From DAOTVD01 sp034437075 (GTDB lineage: Bacteria > Chloroflexota > Anaerolineae > Aggregatilineales > J027): 9,833 nucleotides of DNA. Below the pieces are notes generated by a model. The model saw only the letters and a list, made by a program, of their open reading frames with translations, had not been told where the DNA came from and did no database searches. The position numbers and the translations under genes are program-made. Location: the NCBI GenBank assembly GCA_034437075.1, contig DAOTVD010000316.1, forward strand, positions 1 through 9,833, in the 5' to 3' direction. Shown in pieces: positions 1-6,523 of this stretch (positions are counted from its first letter, which is position 1; every line of letters begins with the position of its first letter).

Positions 1-2
1 AC

Positions 3-1295
3 CTAGAAAGCAAATTACCCGCCGTAATGGCCTACCTAGGCGCACAGTCCGCGCAACTCGTGCAACTAGACGCGAACGACCCGACCGTTACGCTGTTTAC
101 GCGCCACCCTTTTAATGGCTCGTTGCCGCTGTATTATGTGCTGAATACACCCGCCTTCACGAGCCAGAGCGGCTACGACACACTCGCGCTAGGGCTGAAT
201 TTGAGCGGGGCACCCCAACTGCACGACCTGGCCGCGCACCCCCATTTGCTGGTGGTGGGCGGCAGCGCGGGGCATCTGGACATGCTCATGAGCGCAGCCA
301 TTAACCTGATGCTGTTCAATTCGCCGGGCTATGTGCGCCTGGCACTGGTGGGGGATGCGACCGGGCCATGGCACAATCTGCGCGAAAGCCCGCATGTTTT
401 GGGCGAGATCATCACCCAGGTGCACGGCTTCCGGCGCTTGCTGGATGGCCTGCTAAAGCATATCAGCACCCGCGCGCGCTTGTTCAGAAAACACAGCGCT
501 AAAACCCTGGCGGATTACAATAAACTGTCGTTGTCCGATAGCAAGCTGGTGACCTTGCCGCGTTTGGTCATCCTGCTGGATGCCGCCGGGTTGCCCGGTT
601 GGGCCGAGATGAACGATAAATGGTTGGTGCCACTCTATCAATTGCTCGGCAAAGGGCCAGAAGTCGGCGTGCATGTGTTGATGGCCGTGCCGCAAGCAGA
701 TGACCGTCACCTGCCCGCGCGATTGCGCGATCACCTAAAGACGCAATTCACCCAACGCGCGGCGCTCATCGAAAGCGGCGCGCAAGACGCCTTTTCTGAT
801 CAAACCCCTGTCCATTTTGTTGATGGTTTATTCGGGAATATACCGCTGGAGGTAGCAACCGTGAGCGATTCCGAGATCACAAGTGCCGTGGCCTATTGGC
901 AAAATATGCGCATGCGGCGCGATGCCGAAAAACAGAGCAAAGGCGCCGCGCCATCCACCGGGCACACGGGCCTGCTGAATCTGCGCGAGGACATGCTGCC
1001 GGATGCCCCGACGCAGCCCGTCGCGCCAGAAGAACCTGCCGCCCCAGCCGAGGCCGAGCACGAGGACGATGTGCCAGTCATCAGCGATGAGATGGTCGCT
1101 TCGGCGCAAGCCCTCGCGGGGTATCTGGGTTGGCTGAGCCCGGGGCCCCTGCGCGACGTACTGCGCCTGACACCGGCTGAAACAGATGAAACGCTGCGGA
1201 TTTTGCGCGCCCTGGGCGTATTAGAAGACGGCGAAGGGCCGCTATGGCGTTTTGTGCGCTTGGCCGACCCGCCCGCAGGGACATTCGGCGAGTAG
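3..1295 (+). CDS. FtsK/SpoIIIE-like protein with degenerate nucleotide-binding site, 5' end outside window
   Basis: The frame is open from base 3. Residues before the Met at 27 (ESKLPAVMAYLGA) already resemble the segment that precedes the FtsK motor domain, so the gene very likely starts upstream and the Met at 27 is internal. Numbered from that Met, the FtsK landmarks are in order: LGLNLSG then a PHLLVVGG strand (about 56-79), a Walker B-like strand LVILLDAAG (D185), the GVHVLMAVPQ strand (about 217-226), and a VSDSEITSAVAYW segment (about 280-292) matching the VSDEEI..VV.FW motif of FtsK. A Pro/Ala/Glu-rich linker (about 325-350) leads to a winged-helix-like tail (about 355-415), comparable in place to FtsK gamma. 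The P-loop reads GGSAGHLD (78-85) where GxTGSGKS is expected, and the Walker B acid pair is DA instead of DE. ATP hydrolysis is therefore unlikely; a structural or regulatory paralogue is inferred. Family membership is fairly sure, function unknown. Confidence 0.72.
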   Translation, partial: LESKLPAVMAYLGAQSAQLVQLDANDPTVTLFTRHPFNGSLPLYYVLNTPAFTSQSGYDTLALGLNLSGAPQLHDLAAHPHLLVVGGSAGHLDMLMSAAINLMLFNSPGYVRLALVGDATGPWHNLRESPHVLGEIITQVHGFRRLLDGLLKHISTRARLFRKHSAKTLADYNKLSLSDSKLVTLPRLVILLDAAGLPGWAEMNDKWLVPLYQLLGKGPEVGVHVLMAVPQADDRHLPARLRDHLKTQFTQRAALIESGAQDAFSDQTPVHFVDGLFGNIPLEVATVSDSEITSAVAYWQNMRMRRDAEKQSKGAAPSTGHTGLLNLREDMLPDAPTQPVAPEEPAAPAEAEHEDDVPVISDEMVASAQALAGYLGWLSPGPLRDVLRLTPAETDETLRILRALGVLEDGEGPLWRFVRLADPPAGTFGE

Positions 1296-1298
1296 ACC

Positions 1299-2075
1299 AT
1301 GGAATATATACAGTTCATCCCGGTGTATAGTGAAGTCCGGCTTAAATCGTTTAATCTGGCCCCGGTGGTGTTGGGCTGCATCAACGCAGCGGGCTATATG
1401 TTGCAACCCGGCGATATTCTCATCATCAGTAGCAAATTTGTGGCCATTGCCGAAGGGCGCGTCGTGACGCTGGCGGATGTTCAACCCGAGCCGCAGGCAC
1501 ACGCCCTGGCCGCTAAGTATGCATTAGACCCCGCCCTGGCCGCGCTCATCATCCAAGAGAGCGACCATATTTTCGGGGGCATCCCCGGCTTTGTGTTGTG
1601 CGCCAAGGATAATATCTTGGCTCCAAATGCGGGCATCGACACCAGCAACATCCCCGCCGGGCAAGTCGTGCTCTACCCTGCCGACCCTTTCGGCTCGGCG
1701 GCAGCCTTGCGCGACAACCTAACCCAGTTAACCGGGCACGACATCGGCGTGGTGCTCTCGGATAGTCGCCTGATGCCAGGGCGCACCGGCACTACGGGCG
1801 TCGCGATTGGCGTAGCGGGGTTCGACCCCGTGGTAGATGAGCGCGGCAAGCCAGATTTACTCGGGCGCCCGCTGGTTGTCTCGCAACGTGCCGTAGCCGA
1901 CAACCTATGCGCGGGGGCCGAGCTATTGATGGGCGAAGGTGCCGAGGGCGTGCCCATCGTTGTAGCCCACGGCACGGGCGTTCCGCTCACCCAGCGCGCG
2001 TATTCTTCTGCCGATCTGACCATCGATTATCACGACGATCTGTACGTCAGCATCCTGGGCAATTCCCCAGCCTAG
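1299..2075 (+). CDS. cofE: Coenzyme F420-0:L-glutamate ligase (CofE family)
   Basis: Cytoplasmic GTP-dependent ligase that adds gamma-linked glutamates to F420-0 during coenzyme F420 maturation. The 258 residues match the usual length of stand-alone CofE. Seen in order: GDILIISSKFVAIAEGRVV near the N-terminus (about 38-56), NAGID at 110-114, DPFG.AAALR at about 129-137, SDSR at 154-157, then PGRTGTTGVAIGVAGFDPV and ERGKPDLLGRPL (about 160-195), and a final MGEGAEGVPIVV strand. These are the family's GTP/metal and F420-0 binding segments; the SDSR..PGR.GTTG form is a variant of the SDTFGRPxR motif of other members. The ATG lies 3 bases after the stop of the FtsK-like gene, which implies co-transcription. 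No other F420 biosynthesis gene (cofC, cofD, cofG/H) is in the window. A related ligase acting on another substrate cannot be excluded. Confidence 0.87.
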   Translation: MEYIQFIPVYSEVRLKSFNLAPVVLGCINAAGYMLQPGDILIISSKFVAIAEGRVVTLADVQPEPQAHALAAKYALDPALAALIIQESDHIFGGIPGFVLCAKDNILAPNAGIDTSNIPAGQVVLYPADPFGSAAALRDNLTQLTGHDIGVVLSDSRLMPGRTGTTGVAIGVAGFDPVVDERGKPDLLGRPLVVSQRAVADNLCAGAELLMGEGAEGVPIVVAHGTGVPLTQRAYSSADLTIDYHDDLYVSILGNSPA

Positions 2076-2093
2076 CCGCCAGATTAGGCTTTT
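2069..2093 (+). terminator. Possible weak intrinsic terminator at the end of cofE
   Basis: An inverted repeat AGCCTA (2069-2074) and TAGGCT (2085-2090) encloses a 10-base loop and runs into a short T run (TTTT at 2090-2093). The cofE stop codon sits at the edge of the left arm. The stem is only 6 bp and the T run is short, so termination may be partial. It is well placed to end the FtsK-like/cofE transcript. Confidence 0.38.
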
Positions 2094-2166
2094 CCAGAAA
2101 AATAAATCCCCCTAGACCCCGCCTAGCGCAACCTGCCGAAAAATCGCTGCATAACCTCCGGGGCTA

Positions 2167-2188
2167 GCAGTGGGCTATAGGCCACTGC
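2167..2188. repeat. Inverted repeat in the intergenic region
   Basis: GCAGTGG (2167-2173) and CCACTGC (2182-2188) form a perfect 7-bp stem with an 8-base loop. It is not followed by a T run, so it is not a standard intrinsic terminator. It could be a transcript-end hairpin, a protein-binding site or a dispersed genomic repeat; the window holds no second copy that I could see. Confidence 0.4.
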
Positions 2189-2211
2189 GGAAACGTAACG
2201 CCCCGCTGGGC

Positions 2212-2227
2212 CAAGGCGATTGCCTTG
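2212..2227. promoter_or_regulatory. Dyad CAAGGC-N4-GCCTTG upstream of the STAND operon promoter, possible operator
   Basis: Perfect 6-bp half sites separated by GATT lie about 27 bases upstream of the -35 element proposed at 2254. Size and position would suit a dimeric transcription factor, but no regulator gene is in the window and the dyad could be chance in GC-rich DNA. Confidence 0.25.
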
Positions 2228-2253
2228 CCCTCCCCCAACAGGGTGCTGGCGTA

Positions 2254-2282
2254 TTGGCGTGAGCCCGCAAGCCCAGTACAAT
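2254..2282 (+). promoter_or_regulatory. Sigma70-type promoter for the small membrane protein/STAND unit
   Basis: TTGGCG (2254-2259, four of six consensus bases) is followed after exactly 17 bases by TACAAT (2277-2282, five of six). Transcription would start near 2289, leaving a leader of about 20 bases before the start codon at 2311, just enough to hold the Shine-Dalgarno sequence. Confidence 0.6.
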
Positions 2283-2299
2283 CAGGTCACAGACTGGAT

Positions 2300-2305
2300 A
2301 GGAGG
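2300..2305 (+). promoter_or_regulatory. Strong ribosome binding site AGGAGG
   Basis: A full AGGAGG lies 5 bases before the ATG at 2311. It is the best Shine-Dalgarno match in front of any gene in the window, and it is what makes the short reading frame after it credible as a gene. Confidence 0.8.
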
Positions 2306-2310
2306 GTTGT

Positions 2311-2481
2311 ATGTCCAACGAGATTGACTATATTCCCATTCCCGAAGGGGACGACAAAAGCCCAGAAGGCGTCATCCGCGTCATAACGTTCATCGTCGGT
2401 GGGCTATTCGTCCTCGTGTGCGTGGTGCCGGCCTGCGCGCTGACCGCCTTGAGCATCATCGGGGTAGTGGGCAGCCTCTGA
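2311..2481 (+). CDS. Small single-pass membrane protein, 56 aa, translationally coupled to the STAND ATPase
   Basis: Not recognised as a known family. The frame encodes 56 residues: an acidic, soluble N-terminus with IDYIPIPEGDD (residues 5-15), a basic residue R23, and one continuous hydrophobic stretch from about 24 to 56 rich in V, I, L, G, with cysteines at 37 and 42. It is thus probably a one-helix inner-membrane protein. Support for a real gene: a promoter with 17-bp spacing, an AGGAGG 5 bases before the ATG, and a stop codon that overlaps the next start codon (TGATG, sharing base 2481). The overlap suggests that translation of the ATPase depends on this frame, so it may act as membrane anchor, partner or effector for the ATPase, or be a leader needed only for coupling. 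Function is unknown. Confidence 0.7.
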   Translation: MSNEIDYIPIPEGDDKSPEGVIRVITFIVGGLFVLVCVVPACALTALSIIGVVGSL

Positions 2482-5435
2482 TGGCCGAACGCATTGACGT
2501 CATGATTAGCAGCACCGCGCGCGACTTACCCCACTACCGCGAAGAAGCGCGCGATGCCTGCATGCGCCTGGGCATGTTCCCGATTATGATGGAACACTTG
2601 CCCGCCATGGACGCGGACGCCATCGTTGCCTCGTTGGCTATGGTGGACGAAGCCGAAGTGTATCTGGGCATCATCGCGCGGCGCTATGGCTACGTGCCGC
2701 ACGGCCACGACATTTCAATCACCGAAATGGAATATAACCAAGCCGTCACGCGGGACATCCCGCGCCTGATTTTCATCATGGACGAGGCCCACGCCGCCAC
2801 AACCGACGACGACGGCGACCCGGCCAAAACCGCCCAACTCGCGCGTTTTAAGGCCCGCTTACAGCAAGAACAGGTCGTCAATTTCTTCACCGACCCCGCC
2901 GACCTGCGCGCCAAGATCATCAGCAGCCTGGCTCGCTACCACCTCCGCCAAACCAGCACCCTCTACCGCCCCAATATCATCCCTGCCCCACCCCAGCCCT
3001 ATATCGCCCATCCCTATACCCTGCTAGAAAGCGAGCGCCTGCTGGGCCGCGACGCCGAACTCGCAGGGCTGGACGACTGGCTACACACGGGGGCGGCACC
3101 CATGCTGCATATCGTGGCCATCGGCGGCATGGGCAAAAGCTCCCTGGCGTGGAAATGGTTCCAGGAAGGCGCCCCCGCCGAAGCCCCCCTGGCCGGGCGG
3201 CTGTGGTGGAGCTTTTACGAGAACGACGCCCATTATGATAACTTCATCACACGCGCGTTGGCGTACGTCAGCGGCGAACATGAAGATGCGGTGCGCCGCC
3301 TGCGGGCCCCCGAACGCGAAGAACGCTTGCTTGCAATCTTGCATCAACGGCCCTTTCTGCTGGTGTTGGATGGCCTAGAACGCCTGATGATCGCTTACCA
3401 CCGGGGCGAAAGCGGCGACGAGCAACGCGCCAACCTCCCCCTCTCGGAGGATACTCTGGCCGCGGACAGCACCCCCGATGTGCTCGGCATTCTGGGCGCG
3501 GCGGTTTCCCAGGGTATACCGTATAGTCAGAGCCGCCTGCGCAAGACCGCCGACCCGCGCGCGGGGGCCTTTCTGCGCAAACTGTCTCAGCTTGGCGCGG
3601 CGCATGTGCTGGCCACCACACGCTTGTTCCCGGCGGATTTGGAAACAGGCGCGGGCAAGCCACTCCCCGGTAACGCGGTGCTAGAGCTAGGCGGCCTGGC
3701 CGATGACGACGCGCTGAAGCTGTGGGCCTCCTTTGAGTGCAATGGCGAGCCCGAGGCCCTGCGCGCGTTGTTTAATAGCTTCGATAACTACCCGCTGCTG
3801 GTGCGCTCCTTGGCCGCCGAGGTGGCCCGCTTCCGTCGCGCGCCGGGCGATTTCGCCGCCTGGCAAGCCGCCCACCCGAACTTCAACCCCTTTCAGATGC
3901 CCATCACCCAGCGCCAAACGCATATCTTGCATTTTGCGCTCATTGGGCTAGAAGCCGCCGACGTCGAAGTGCTGCGCACCGTCGCCGCCTTTAATGCCCC
4001 CGCCGCCTATCCCACCTTGGCCGATTTACTCGTGCACGACGCGCGCGCCCCCATCCCAGACGAAAACGCGCTGGATCGCGCCCTGAGCGAACTCGAAGAC
4101 CGGGGCTTGCTGGGCTGGGATCGCGCGGCGAATCGCTACGAACTGCATCCGGTGGTGCGCGGGGTCGTCTGGCATCATATCGACGCGACCCACCAACAGG
4201 TTATTTACGAAAAACTGCGCGCGCATTTCGAAGCGATGCCCAGCCTAGAAGACTGGCGCGCGGTGCAACATCGCGAAGAACTGACCGCCAGCCAAGAGCT
4301 TTACGGCGCGCTGGTGGGCTTGGGCCGCCTGGACGAAGCCGCCGATGTGCTGGCCAACCGGCTCTATCGCCCGCTGCGCTATCGGTTCAGCGATGGGCAA
4401 CGCCTGGCGGCCCTGCTCGAAGCCCTGTTCCCCGCTGGGGCCAATCTACCCGCCCTGGCCGATCCGCCGCGCCAAACATGGGTGCTGAATGCCCTGGCCC
4501 AAGCCTATCAGATGATCGGCGAACCGGGGCGCGCGGTGCCCTTGTTCGAGCAATCCAACGCCCTAAAAGAAGAAATCCGGTATACGGTAGACCTCAGCAC
4601 GGGCCTACGCGACCTGGCCTACGCGCAACGCCTGGTGGGGGGCCTACACTACGCCGAAGCCGCCGCGCGCCGCGCCCTGTTCATCGACCGGGACGACGGT
4701 AATCTGCTGCTAGAGGCCATCAGCCTGCAAGTGTTGGGCCTGGCCCTGGCCGCGCGCGGCGATTGGCAAGGCAGCGCCCGTGCGCTAGATCGCTCGTTGG
4801 ATTTGGCCGAACGCACCAACGCCAACCGCGCCTACAATCACCAGGCCATGCGCGCCCTGTGGATGGGCGACCCCCGCGCCGCGCGCGCGTGGGCCGCGCA
4901 AGCCATCGAATATAGCGAAAGCCGCCGCCTAGAAGCCGCGCTGATCTTGGCCATGCGCCTGAGTGGCGAAGCCGCCTTGGGCCTGGATGACCTGCCCGCC
5001 GCCGAGGACTGGCTGACCCGCGCCCTGCGCCAGGCCCGCGCCGTAAACCTGATGGAAGAAGAAATCGCCGCGCTCATTGCCCTGGCCGGGGTGCACCATC
5101 GGCGGGGGAACCCCGACCACGCCCGCGCATGCCTGGCCGAAATTTGGGAGCCCGTGCAATATGGCCCCTATCGCCTCTTTCATGCCGATGCGCTGAACTT
5201 GCTGGCGCGCATCGAGCGCGACGCCAATCAGTTTGATAACGCCATCCAAGCCTCGTCGGCGGCCTATGCCCTGGCCTGGTGCGACGGCGAACCGTATAGC
5301 TATGCCGTGGGCCTACGCGCCGCTGAGGTCCATCTGCTAGAAATGGGCATGCCCCCCCCGCGCCTGAAACCCTTTGACCCCGAAGCGACCATCCCCATGG
5401 TGTATGTAGACATCGACCCAGAGGCCGAAACCTGA
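2481..5435 (+). CDS. DUF4062-STAND NTPase-TPR protein
   Basis: Predicted cytoplasmic 984-residue multidomain signalling ATPase. Residues 1-155 are a DUF4062 domain (TIR-like fold family): IDVMISSTARDL at 5-16, a Y.GIIARRYGYVP strand-loop, then SITEMEYNQA. A STAND NTPase follows at about 185-480: Walker A AIGGMGKSS (K219), Walker B LLVLDGLE (D297), and the sensor-like ATTRLFP (R381), with a YPLLVRSLA segment in the place of GLPLA. A winged helix comes next (about 530-566, ELEDRGLL...YELHPVVRG). Alpha-helical TPR-like repeats fill about 600-955. An upstream ATG at 2418 is in frame, but it would overlap the small membrane protein and lacks a ribosome site. The ATG at 2481 puts the DUF4062 strand right at the N-terminus and gives TGATG coupling. 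In the STAND class the C-terminal repeats usually sense a ligand, the NTPase oligomerises, and the N-terminal domain acts as effector or adaptor; many are antiviral. An immune role here is inference. Confidence 0.88.
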   Translation: MAERIDVMISSTARDLPHYREEARDACMRLGMFPIMMEHLPAMDADAIVASLAMVDEAEVYLGIIARRYGYVPHGHDISITEMEYNQAVTRDIPRLIFIMDEAHAATTDDDGDPAKTAQLARFKARLQQEQVVNFFTDPADLRAKIISSLARYHLRQTSTLYRPNIIPAPPQPYIAHPYTLLESERLLGRDAELAGLDDWLHTGAAPMLHIVAIGGMGKSSLAWKWFQEGAPAEAPLAGRLWWSFYENDAHYDNFITRALAYVSGEHEDAVRRLRAPEREERLLAILHQRPFLLVLDGLERLMIAYHRGESGDEQRANLPLSEDTLAADSTPDVLGILGAAVSQGIPYSQSRLRKTADPRAGAFLRKLSQLGAAHVLATTRLFPADLETGAGKPLPGNAVLELGGLADDDALKLWASFECNGEPEALRALFNSFDNYPLLVRSLAAEVARFRRAPGDFAAWQAAHPNFNPFQMPITQRQTHILHFALIGLEAADVEVLRTVAAFNAPAAYPTLADLLVHDARAPIPDENALDRALSELEDRGLLGWDRAANRYELHPVVRGVVWHHIDATHQQVIYEKLRAHFEAMPSLEDWRAVQHREELTASQELYGALVGLGRLDEAADVLANRLYRPLRYRFSDGQRLAALLEALFPAGANLPALADPPRQTWVLNALAQAYQMIGEPGRAVPLFEQSNALKEEIRYTVDLSTGLRDLAYAQRLVGGLHYAEAAARRALFIDRDDGNLLLEAISLQVLGLALAARGDWQGSARALDRSLDLAERTNANRAYNHQAMRALWMGDPRAARAWAAQAIEYSESRRLEAALILAMRLSGEAALGLDDLPAAEDWLTRALRQARAVNLMEEEIAALIALAGVHHRRGNPDHARACLAEIWEPVQYGPYRLFHADALNLLARIERDANQFDNAIQASSAAYALAWCDGEPYSYAVGLRAAEVHLLEMGMPPPRLKPFDPEATIPMVYVDIDPEAET

Positions 5436-5453
5436 TTGGCAGCAAACTTGGAT

Positions 5454-5482
5454 TTGAAAACTTGACAAACTTTAGCTATATT
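5454..5482 (+). promoter_or_regulatory. Sigma70-type promoter for the HEAT-repeat gene
   Basis: TTGAAA (5454-5459) and TATATT (5477-5482), each five of six consensus bases, are separated by exactly 17 bases. They sit in a conspicuously AT-rich 80-base gap between GC-rich genes. The start would be near 5489, about 27 bases before the ATG. A TTGACA at 5462-5467 lies inside the spacer but has no -10 at usable distance. Confidence 0.62.
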
Positions 5483-5515
5483 TAACGTGGATGTAACCTT
5501 GAATTAATATCGGCC

Positions 5516-6520
5516 ATGACACGCGCCAATAAAAAACGCAGCACGTCCGAACTCATCGCAGATTTACACGCTGAAGACATTCGCATTCGGCGCAAAGCGC
5601 TAAAGTCGCTGGGCAAACGCGCCGATGAAGATACTATGAAGCCCATTGCCGCGACCCTGCACGACCCCGACGAAGGCGTCCGCGTGGCGGCTGTTAAGGC
5701 CTTGGGCTATCTCGGCCCCATCGCTTTAGATACCCTGGTGGGGGCTTTGCACAACGACTATGCCGCCGTGCGCCAACAAGCCGCGCTTAGCCTGGGCGCG
5801 CTACACCACCCCGGCGCCCTCAAGCCCCTGACGCGCGCCCTCAACGACCCCGATATTCTGGTGCGGGGCTTCGCGGCCCATGCGCTTAGCGAAATCGGCG
5901 ACCAATCCGCCACGCCCGCGCTGGTCGCCGCCCTAGACGACCCCGAATTCATCGTGCGGCGCTATGTGGTCGATGCCCTGGGAGGTCTGGGTGACCCGCG
6001 CGCCGTCGAACCCTTGGCGCGGATATTATTTGATGAAGACACCAACACCCGCCTAAACGCCATTGATGCCCTGGCCCGTATCGGCGTGCCCGCGCGCGAG
6101 CCGCTCATCGGTGCCCTGCAACATCCCGACGCGCCCGTGCGCCAACATGCCGCGCTGGCGGTGGGCAATCTTGGTTTACAGACCGCCATCCCCATGCTGT
6201 TGACCGCCGCCCAGGCTGATCCCGAAGCCCTCGTGCGCGGTTTCGCCACCCATAGCCTGGGCCGATTGCGCAACATCGCAGATGAGCCAGATATGCTGCG
6301 GGCGATCCTAACGGCCACGCACGACCCCGCCGCCGTGGTGCGGCGCTATGCTGCCGATGCGCTAGCCCTGCGCCCCGACCCCGCCGCGCTCGCCCGCCTC
6401 ATCGAGCTATTGCAGGATGATGTCGATGAGAACGTGCGCCACCATGCCGCCAAAGCCCTCGGTAAGTTCCCGCAGGTTCGCGCTCAGGAGGCCCTGCAAG
6501 CCGCTGGTTATGGATCGTAA
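5516..6520 (+). CDS. HEAT-repeat (PBS-lyase-type) protein
   Basis: The 334 residues consist almost entirely of about ten HEAT-like repeats of roughly 31 residues. Each has a LxDPDxxVRxxAAxALGxLG core, the pattern of the bacterial E-Z/PBS-lyase HEAT families; there is no signal peptide, membrane segment or catalytic domain. Such proteins are usually protein-binding scaffolds, and the phycobilin-lyase activity of the name-giving members is not implied. Repeats beginning VRQQAALSL (85), VRGFAAHAL (116) and VRRYVVDAL (147) recur as VRQHAALAV (208), VRGFATHSL (240) and VRRYAADAL (275), which points to duplication of a four-repeat block. The gene follows the STAND gene after 80 bases but has its own promoter. 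No clear Shine-Dalgarno sequence precedes the ATG. Its partner is unknown; the STAND protein is one candidate. Confidence 0.85.
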   Translation: MTRANKKRSTSELIADLHAEDIRIRRKALKSLGKRADEDTMKPIAATLHDPDEGVRVAAVKALGYLGPIALDTLVGALHNDYAAVRQQAALSLGALHHPGALKPLTRALNDPDILVRGFAAHALSEIGDQSATPALVAALDDPEFIVRRYVVDALGGLGDPRAVEPLARILFDEDTNTRLNAIDALARIGVPAREPLIGALQHPDAPVRQHAALAVGNLGLQTAIPMLLTAAQADPEALVRGFATHSLGRLRNIADEPDMLRAILTATHDPAAVVRRYAADALALRPDPAALARLIELLQDDVDENVRHHAAKALGKFPQVRAQEALQAAGYGS

Positions 6521-6523
6521 GCC

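Noticed and set aside
893..1384. Open frame of 163 codons on the - strand across the FtsK-like/cofE junction
   Set aside because: It is Ser/Arg/Ala-rich with no domain, and antisense to two well-supported genes.
2072..2167. Several CTAG tetramers close together in the intergenic region, considered as short repeats
   Set aside because: Spacing is irregular, flanks differ, and CTAG is also frequent in the coding regions here, so no repeat array is supported.
2418..2480. Upstream in-frame ATG extending the STAND ATPase by 21 residues
   Set aside because: The extra residues (RGAGLRADRLEHHRG...) are arginine-rich and unlike a DUF4062 start. There is no Shine-Dalgarno sequence, and the region is better explained as the coupled small membrane protein frame.
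5462..5490. Perfect TTGACA as the -35 of the HEAT gene promoter
   Set aside because: No acceptable -10 lies 16-18 bases after it. TTGAAA at 5454 with TATATT at exactly 17 bases is a better pair.
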